This document shows positions 58,817-64,000 of a stretch of DNA of 64,000 nucleotides, one piece after another. The stretch spans positions 3,658,001-3,722,000 of the forward strand of contig NZ_CP036175.1 in NCBI RefSeq assembly GCF_003261575.2, read 5' to 3'. The translations under genes and the position numbers were made by a program. Below the pieces are notes generated by a model, which worked only from the letters and a program-made list of their open reading frames with translations, did no database searches and was not told the DNA's origin. How positions within the stretch are numbered: the first letter of the stretch is position 1; every line of letters begins with the position of its first letter. Source of the stretch: Klebsiella huaxiensis (GTDB taxonomy: Bacteria > Pseudomonadota > Gammaproteobacteria > Enterobacterales > Enterobacteriaceae).

Positions 58817-60043
58817 TTACTGGCGGGTAAAGCGGCACGGTCTGCCAGCGTTATCCGAAAAAGAGGTCTCGGTCGATGCCTCTAACTCTGGTCCTATATA
58901 CCGCCCGCGCGGACGAATCACCTTACCAGTATTGATTTGCTCCATGGCGTGGGCCAGCAGCCCCACGCTGCGAGCAATGGAAAACAGCGCAAATGCTGCA
59001 TCGCCCTGCAGACGATAACGGGCCACCAGCGCGGCCAGTACCACATCAATATTGGGCTGAAGGCCGGTCAGCGTTATCACTTTTTCAATAAATTTCGCAA
59101 TCTCCTGCGGCGGCGCAAACTCTGCCAGCAGCGCGATGGCGCGCGGATCGCCATCGGGATAAAGATGATGGCCGAACCCCGGGATCGGGAGCGCAGAAGA
59201 GAGATAGCGGTTAACCACCCGATCGGCATTCGAATGCTCAACCTCATCAAAAAGCGCTTTAACCCGCTGGGTTGCATCGCCGTGTAGCGGCCCGGTAAAA
59301 GTCGCCAGCCCGGTGAGCAAACAGGCGGGTAACGATGCGCCGTTAGACGCGGCAATTCGGGAGGCAAACGCGGAGCTTGTTAATTCATGGTCAGCCAACA
59401 GCACCATTGCCCTGCGCAGGATATTGGCCACCTCTTTCTCCATGCCCCATCCCAAAGCAAGACGCTGGTGTACCGACATTTCGGGTTGATTGAGTGCGCC
59501 AAACGTCGAAGCCAGGTGGCCCACCAGCGTCGCGGCTTCGGCATGCAGAACCTTAAGCGTTCGCCCATGCGTCGAATGCCCCGAGGCGGTTGCCGCAGCC
59601 AGAGCAATAAACGCATGGGATCGTTCCGGCGGTGAGGAAGGATAATCCCGGGTTGGGACCGAAAATCCGGACGTGATTTCAGCGTTCCAGAGCAAACGCG
59701 CCGTCTCTTCAAGCGTCGCGTTTTCAGAGAACGCAATGACATCTTTTCCCCGGTAATACAAATGACCTTTAGCAAAGGTGGAAATAGCGGTTGGAATGCT
59801 CGGCTCGGTACCAAACAGCGTGTTAACAGCAAGCGTTTCGCGTTTTCTTCCCTGCTGCTTTTTCTGCTTCAGGTTCTGAATATTTTCCGCGCTATACAGG
59901 CTGCGCCGCGTATTCTGAGGGTCGGGATGCGATGCGATTAACCCACGGCTGACATACGCATAGATAGTCTGGGGACGAACGCCGAGAAATTCCTGAACCT
60001 CATCCAGCGTGAGCCAGGGCGCTAACTTCATCTTTGGTTGCAT
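58817..60043 (-). CDS. citrate synthase-like enzyme with N-terminal HTH domain
   Basis: A 408-residue fusion. Residues 1-60 are a MerR/BldC-type HTH (WLTLDEVQEFLGVRPQTIYA, then YVSRGLI), followed by a basic linker (KQKKQQGRKRE). Residues 75-390 are a citrate synthase fold with both catalytic histidines (GPLHGDATQR and GFGHHLYPDGDPR) and the aspartate in NIDVVLAALV in place. It may be a catalyst, a regulator or both. It follows the TRAP binding protein on the same strand after 217 bp and is probably part of the same acid-catabolic locus. Confidence 0.85.
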   Translation of the reverse strand: MQPKMKLAPWLTLDEVQEFLGVRPQTIYAYVSRGLIASHPDPQNTRRSLYSAENIQNLKQKKQQGRKRETLAVNTLFGTEPSIPTAISTFAKGHLYYRGKDVIAFSENATLEETARLLWNAEITSGFSVPTRDYPSSPPERSHAFIALAAATASGHSTHGRTLKVLHAEAATLVGHLASTFGALNQPEMSVHQRLALGWGMEKEVANILRRAMVLLADHELTSSAFASRIAASNGASLPACLLTGLATFTGPLHGDATQRVKALFDEVEHSNADRVVNRYLSSALPIPGFGHHLYPDGDPRAIALLAEFAPPQEIAKFIEKVITLTGLQPNIDVVLAALVARYRLQGDAAFALFSIARSVGLLAHAMEQINTGKVIRPRGRYIGPELEASTETSFSDNAGRPCRFTRQ

Positions 60044-60260
60044 GGTTTAGCTCAAATACCTATCAAATGAGAGATCGGGTAAGCGGGATGCTATCGTCCT
60101 GTACAAAAATGAGTAGATAAAATCCAGCCCTGATAATAACCGCTTATTTTATATTGATAATCTTTATCAGGATGAACATGTCAATTTTAGATAGATATCG
60201 TCTTCTGTCCCGCCGTAAGGGGCAGTAATGTGAAGTCTGAAGGTAAAAAAATCGGCCCCA

Positions 60261-61214
60261 TTATTTGCCGTCGTCGGCCAGCATGGCATTAATCTTCTTC
60301 AGCCAGTCATCACCATTTTTATCGATGAATTCATGCTCTATCGCCGGTTTCATCACCTCTCTGAAGGGTTTGGGATCAACGTCATTAACCTGCAATCCCG
60401 CGCGTTTCATTTGGGCAAGAAATATCGCTTCATTCTCATTGGAGAAGTTCCGCGTCGCCACCGCGCCAGCGTAGGATGCGCTAAGCAAAATATCCTGCTG
60501 CGGCTTACTCAGGGAGGTAAAGGTGACGCTATTCATCACCTGGATAAGCGGACCATACATGTGGCGGGTCAGCGAGAGATAGCGTTGCACCTCAAAAAGC
60601 TTGCGCGCATAGATGACAGAAATCGGGTGCTCCTGGCTATTGATAGTGTCTTCCTGAATAGCCGCATAGATAGCGCCGGACGGTAAGGGCAGCGTATCGA
60701 TACCCACGCTTTGCCATAATGCTTCATGCACCTGATTGCCCGGCATGGTGCGAATCTTCAGGCCGCTGAAATCATCAGGATGGGTGACCGGTTTGACATT
60801 GTTGGTAAATGAACGGATACCGTTTTCCCAAAAACTCAGCCCTTTTAGCTTTTTCTGATCCAGTACATCCAGCATTTCACGCCCGAAGTCACTGTCCATT
60901 ACCCTGTAGGCCTGTTCAACGTTTTCAAACAGATAAGGAATATCAAAGACATTGATCCGCCCGTCTAGCGCCGCAAAATAACCCGCACCGCCGAGAAAGA
61001 TATCCAGTTCTCCCTGCTGGGCCATATCGACCATTTTCGGGCCATTGCCAAGCTTCGCGTCGGGATAAAGTTCGAACGCCATTTCTCCTTGCGATAATTG
61101 CCCGGCAACACGAACCATTTCCTGAATGCCAACGCCCTGCGAGCTTGCCATCGAGCCTTCAAAACCGATGCTAAAGCGGCGCTTTTCACTGCGTTCTGCT
61201 GTCGAAAATACCAT
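60261..61214 (-). CDS. TRAP-type solute-binding protein (DctP family) without signal peptide
   Basis: A 317-residue DctP-fold protein. The ligand arginine is in SGLKIRTMPGNQVHEAL; other family segments are LGNGPKMVDMAQQGELDIFL, NVFDIPYLFENVEQAYRVMD and GQEDTINS-like AIQEDTINSQEHP. TRAP binding proteins are normally periplasmic with a signal peptide, but from the ATG at 61214 (GGGAGAG upstream) the protein begins directly with MVFSTAERSEKRRFSIGFEG. The longer frame to 61286 adds no signal either. No DctQ or DctM gene is present in the window. It may be a cytosolic ligand sensor or a decayed transporter part. Confidence 0.8.
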   Translation of the reverse strand: MVFSTAERSEKRRFSIGFEGSMASSQGVGIQEMVRVAGQLSQGEMAFELYPDAKLGNGPKMVDMAQQGELDIFLGGAGYFAALDGRINVFDIPYLFENVEQAYRVMDSDFGREMLDVLDQKKLKGLSFWENGIRSFTNNVKPVTHPDDFSGLKIRTMPGNQVHEALWQSVGIDTLPLPSGAIYAAIQEDTINSQEHPISVIYARKLFEVQRYLSLTRHMYGPLIQVMNSVTFTSLSKPQQDILLSASYAGAVATRNFSNENEAIFLAQMKRAGLQVNDVDPKPFREVMKPAIEHEFIDKNGDDWLKKINAMLADDGK

Positions 61215-61832
61215 TTCTGTACTCTCCCATATGCCGTTGCGGGCGTGCGATAAATCGAATCGAATGAGAAAACTGTACGTTTCCATTTTCGCCCAATCAA
61301 GATTGATTAATTAAATCAACTGATAGATAGATCGCAAAATGGCTGAATACGTTTCAGAGCAAGAATATTAGCCATGCGCCATTTCAGAATAAGCACTCAA
61401 TGCCGAAAACTATTTTTTCAACTCCCTTTTAGCCTGTGGTGTCAACAAACAATTTCAATCTATCGCTACCGCGTCACACTCCGGAACTATCGGCGAAAAT
61501 ATTTGCATTGATTTTTTTAATCAAGATTGATCCCGGCAAGGCGTTATTTTAACGTCAGCCCAATCAATGGTCATATGCAGTGAAGCCTGACAAATTGATG
61601 CCCTGAAAAACCACAAACACAGCAAGCGACGGAATCGACAGAAAAAAGCGTTTAGGCGGGTTTAATCTCCCGGCAAGAAGACGTATCAATTTTTTATTTG
61701 TAGAACCGTTGCTCATGAAAATCGATGGGCATTTGGGTTGGATTGACACCTTACGAAATAATGATTAACCCGCAATCAACAAGGGTTAAAAGAATAAAAC
61801 GTATACCTACAAATCCATGAAGGACGAAAAAT
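61215..61832. promoter_or_regulatory. divergent control region with two AATCAAGATTGATT palindromes
   Basis: The 618-bp region between the divergent TRAP-protein and MFS genes has no supported ORF. A perfect 14-bp palindrome AATCAAGATTGATT is at 61295-61308, 80 bp before the TRAP-protein start. A second copy, with one base changed at the last position, is at 61519-61532. The spacing is 224 bp. They look like operators for one dimeric regulator that is not in the window. Confidence 0.6.
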
Positions 61833-63161
61833 ATGAGTAATATGCAACAGCAAGAACTGACCGAGGCATCAATAGATGCCAGAGCGGTTCCCCAACAGAA
61901 GGCGACGCGGATCAGGTATTACATGCTGGCCCTTATTCTCTTGGCGACAATTATCAATTTTGTCGACAGATCGAGTCTGGGTATTCTGGCGCCATTTATC
62001 AGTAAAGACCTCCAACTGGATAAAGTTCAGATGGGGCAAATTTTCGCCGCATTTGGTCTTACTTACGCGTTTGCGCTCATTCCCGGAGGAATTATTGCGG
62101 ATGTCTTAGGTTCACGTATTGCCTACGCGTTTTCCCTGATAACCTGGTCGCTGGCCACCATGACGCAAGGGGTCGCCAGCGGCTTTAATATGCTGTTTGG
62201 TTCTCGTCTGGCAATTGGCGCGCTTGAAGCCCCGGCCTTCCCATCAAACGCCCGCGCCGTCACCATGTGGTTTCCAACCGGTGAGCGCGGCTTTGCCACC
62301 AGCGTTTACGTTATGGGGCAATATATCGGCACGCCGTTATTCACCGGCCTGCTGCTGTGGATTGCCAACGGCTTTGGCTGGCGCTCCGCCTTTTATTTGA
62401 CCGGTGGCGCAGGCGTAATATTCGGTATTCTGTGGTACCTCTGGTATCGCGATCCGTTAAATCATAAAGCCGTCAACGCAGCCGAATTGAAGCATATTCA
62501 AGAGGGAGGCGGTCTTGTTGGTAAAAAAACACGGGATCGTTTTGACTGGAAAAATGCGCTCCGCCTGCTCAAGCATCGTCAGATTCTGGCTATTTGTCTG
62601 GGCAAGTTTTGCAATAACGCTATTCTGGTTTTCTTTACCACCTGGTTTATGACGTACCTGGTTGAAGAGCGCCAGATGACTATGATTAAAGTCGGTATAT
62701 TCCAGGCTTTACCGTTTATCGGCGCAACCGCAGGGATATTATTAGCGGGTTTTTTCTCAGATTTCTTTATTCGCCGCGGGTATTCGATGTCGGCCGCCAG
62801 AAAAGCACCATTAATTATCGGCACGCTGCTGGGCTCATCAATACTACTCGTTAACTTTGTCACCTCTAACGAGATGATCATTGTTATTTTAACCATCTCT
62901 TTCTTTGCTCAGGGCGTGGGTTCTTCGTCGTGGGCAGCGGTGTCTGAAATAGCACCAAGGCAATATATTGGATTAACCAGCAGTATCACCAGCCTCGCGG
63001 CTAATATTGCTGGCGTCACTACCCCGATAATGATTGGTTATATTCTTCATGCGACTGGCCAATTCTTTTGGGCGCTCAATATGATGGGGATTATGTGTTT
63101 AATTGGTGCATTCGCTTATTCATTCCTGCTGGGGCCATTGTCCCGCATCGAAATGGACTAA
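61833..63161 (+). CDS. MFS transporter, anion:cation symporter family (hexuronate/aldonate type)
   Basis: Inner-membrane transporter of 442 aa with about twelve hydrophobic helices. It has the ACS-family pattern IINFVDRSSLGILAPFISKD, QMGQIFAAFGLTYAFALIPG, and GALEAPAFPSNARAVTMWFPTGERG. Relatives carry galactonate, glucarate, hexuronates, tartrate or phthalate. It faces the TRAP-type protein across the shared palindromes and is followed by a VOC protein and a 2-hydroxyacid dehydrogenase, so a hydroxy-acid substrate is likely. Confidence 0.87.
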   Translation: MSNMQQQELTEASIDARAVPQQKATRIRYYMLALILLATIINFVDRSSLGILAPFISKDLQLDKVQMGQIFAAFGLTYAFALIPGGIIADVLGSRIAYAFSLITWSLATMTQGVASGFNMLFGSRLAIGALEAPAFPSNARAVTMWFPTGERGFATSVYVMGQYIGTPLFTGLLLWIANGFGWRSAFYLTGGAGVIFGILWYLWYRDPLNHKAVNAAELKHIQEGGGLVGKKTRDRFDWKNALRLLKHRQILAICLGKFCNNAILVFFTTWFMTYLVEERQMTMIKVGIFQALPFIGATAGILLAGFFSDFFIRRGYSMSAARKAPLIIGTLLGSSILLVNFVTSNEMIIVILTISFFAQGVGSSSWAAVSEIAPRQYIGLTSSITSLAANIAGVTTPIMIGYILHATGQFFWALNMMGIMCLIGAFAYSFLLGPLSRIEMD

Positions 63162-63180
63162 TAAGTCAACGCTGATTCAC

Positions 63181-63228
63181 CCGGTTTGAGCCGCTATCCG
63201 CGTTCGTCTGTGGCTCAAACCGGTTTTA
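63181..63228 (+). terminator. hairpin terminator or attenuator after the MFS gene
   Basis: A 12-bp perfect stem (CCGGTTTGAGCC at 63181-63192 and GGCTCAAACCGG at 63212-63223) with a 19-base loop is followed by TTTTA. It lies between the MFS stop and the ribosome binding site of the VOC gene. The short T-run suggests partial termination that would lower expression of the downstream genes. Confidence 0.75.
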
Positions 63229-63245
63229 TAGACAGAGGAGTGAAC

Positions 63246-63623
63246 GTGTCAAAATACACCTGGGATCATTTGCAATTGCGCAGTCCTGACCCTGAACTGA
63301 CCGCTGCCTGGTTCGAGCGCTGCCTGAACGCAGAGATCGTTCGCAAGCCCGGCAAGGTGGATATCCGCTTAGCCGGAATCAATATCTTTATCGCCCCGGT
63401 GAGCGAAGGAGACGGCGTGGCGCCACCGCCGCTGCCGCCCTACCAGGGTCTCGACCATTTTGGCCTGACGGTCGACAACCTGGATGAAACCGCCGCCGAG
63501 TTAAAAAGCAAAGGTGTGGAATTCACCCAGGAACCGATCGCTATTCGCCCTGGCGTACGCGGCTGTTTTATTCGCGGACCGCAAAACATCTCGATTGAAA
63601 TACTTGAGCGGCGCTTGAGTTAA
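63246..63623 (+). CDS. VOC-family (glyoxalase/bleomycin-resistance fold) protein
   Basis: A 125-residue metal-binding fold protein. It starts at a GTG (63246) with AGAGGAG five bases upstream; the longer ATG start at 63186 would run through the terminator hairpin and is rejected. Potential metal ligands are His in YTWDHLQLRSPDPELTAAWF, His in YQGLDHFGLTVDN and Glu in NISIEILERR, the spacing of a single-domain VOC enzyme. It could be an isomerase, epimerase or lyase for the transported acid. Confidence 0.82.
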   Translation: MSKYTWDHLQLRSPDPELTAAWFERCLNAEIVRKPGKVDIRLAGINIFIAPVSEGDGVAPPPLPPYQGLDHFGLTVDNLDETAAELKSKGVEFTQEPIAIRPGVRGCFIRGPQNISIEILERRLS

Positions 63624-63693
63624 TCGCCTCCGGCATACGTAAGCATAAAAATTTAGCCTGCCATTTATTGGCCGCAACTATGGATATAGCATA

Positions 63694-64000
63694 ATGAAAC
63701 CCAGCATCCTGCAGTTAAACCCTATCCTTATCCCCGCGATTAGCGAAAAATTAAACGCGCTTTATACCGTACATCGTTTCTTTGAGCTGGAAGATAAAGA
63801 AGCGTTTATCAAAGAATATGGTGACACTATTCGCGGTGTCATTTCTGGTGGTCACACCGGCATCAGCAATGCATTGATGGCGCAACTGCCCGCGCTGGAA
63901 GTCGTCGCTATCAACGGCGTTGGCGTTGATGCTGTCGACCTGGACTATGCACGTAAACGTAAGATTCACGTCACCGCTACCCTCGGCGCGCTGACAGAAG
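63694..64000 (+). CDS. D-isomer-specific 2-hydroxyacid dehydrogenase, N-terminal part (runs off the window)
   Basis: The first 102 codons of an oxidoreductase: MKPSILQLNPILIPAISEKL, then IRGVISGGHTGISNALM, LPALEVVAINGVGVDAVDLD and IHVTATLGALTE. The N-terminal substrate-binding half of the D-2-hydroxyacid dehydrogenase family, which includes glyoxylate/hydroxypyruvate reductases, is clear. The NAD-binding domain lies outside the window. The ATG at 63694 has only a weak upstream site. It follows the VOC gene on the same strand and would reduce a keto acid or oxidise a hydroxy acid. Confidence 0.85.
   Translation, partial: MKPSILQLNPILIPAISEKLNALYTVHRFFELEDKEAFIKEYGDTIRGVISGGHTGISNALMAQLPALEVVAINGVGVDAVDLDYARKRKIHVTATLGALTE

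Noticed and set aside
61564..61749. Minus-strand 61-codon ORF between the TRAP-protein and MFS genes
   Set aside because: No ribosome binding site and no recognisable protein pattern; it sits in the control region with palindromic operators.

Overview
The window reads as an enterobacterial chromosome of the Klebsiella/Raoultella type. The clearest sign is a nearly complete hpx purine/urate-degradation cluster, supported by dmlRA, puuB and the ptsA-frw-pflDC block, which are all recognisable from Escherichia coli, and by many REP/BIME palindromes between genes. No database was searched; names rest on recognising protein sequences, motifs and gene order.

Layout. 1-3.3 kb: the end of puuB, then dmlR and dmlA (D-malate use). 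3.3-11.1 kb: a fructose-type PTS (ptsA, frwC, frwB, frwD) around a glycyl-radical enzyme and its activase (pflD, pflC). 11.2-14.0 kb: a PhyH-type dioxygenase divergent from an AraC-type regulator, then a diguanylate cyclase. 14.3-28 kb: a contact-dependent inhibition (CDI) island on the minus strand. It holds cdiB, a 1707-residue cdiA, two paralogous candidate immunity genes, and then an AT-rich tail of orphan toxin and immunity pieces, including a CdiI-like protein, a barstar-like protein, a zinc-ribbon protein, a broken immunity gene and a toxin C-terminus remnant. 28-28.4 kb: a tandem REP-like array.

28.4-50.3 kb is the purine catabolism cluster: hpxK-J-I-H-G-F, an RpiR-type regulator, hpxW-X-Y-Z, a second large REP array, hpxB-A-S, hpxC, guaD, hpxT-Q, hpxO, hpxR and hpxD-E. 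Together they should take guanine and hypoxanthine to urate, then through 5-hydroxyisourate, OHCU, allantoin, allantoate and ureidoglycine to oxalurate/oxamate and ammonia. The xanthine dehydrogenase step is not in view, and the permease hpxP expected beside hpxQT is absent. Six transcription units carry sigma-54 (-24/-12) promoter matches, which suggests nitrogen control.

50.3-54 kb is an iron(III) ABC transporter (sfuABC-like). 54-57.1 kb holds two copies of a roughly 210-bp MITE-like repeat, a probable outer-membrane protein, a LeuO-like regulator preceded by a small membrane protein, tRNA-Thr(UGU) and, 2 nt from it, a tRNA-like sequence with an abnormal anticodon arm. 57.2-64 kb holds a gamma-glutamylcyclotransferase-like protein, a luciferase-like monooxygenase, an HTH-citrate synthase fusion, a TRAP solute-binding protein with no signal peptide, a divergent MFS transporter, a VOC protein and the start of a 2-hydroxyacid dehydrogenase. 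The last five look like one acid-catabolic locus sharing paired palindromic operators.
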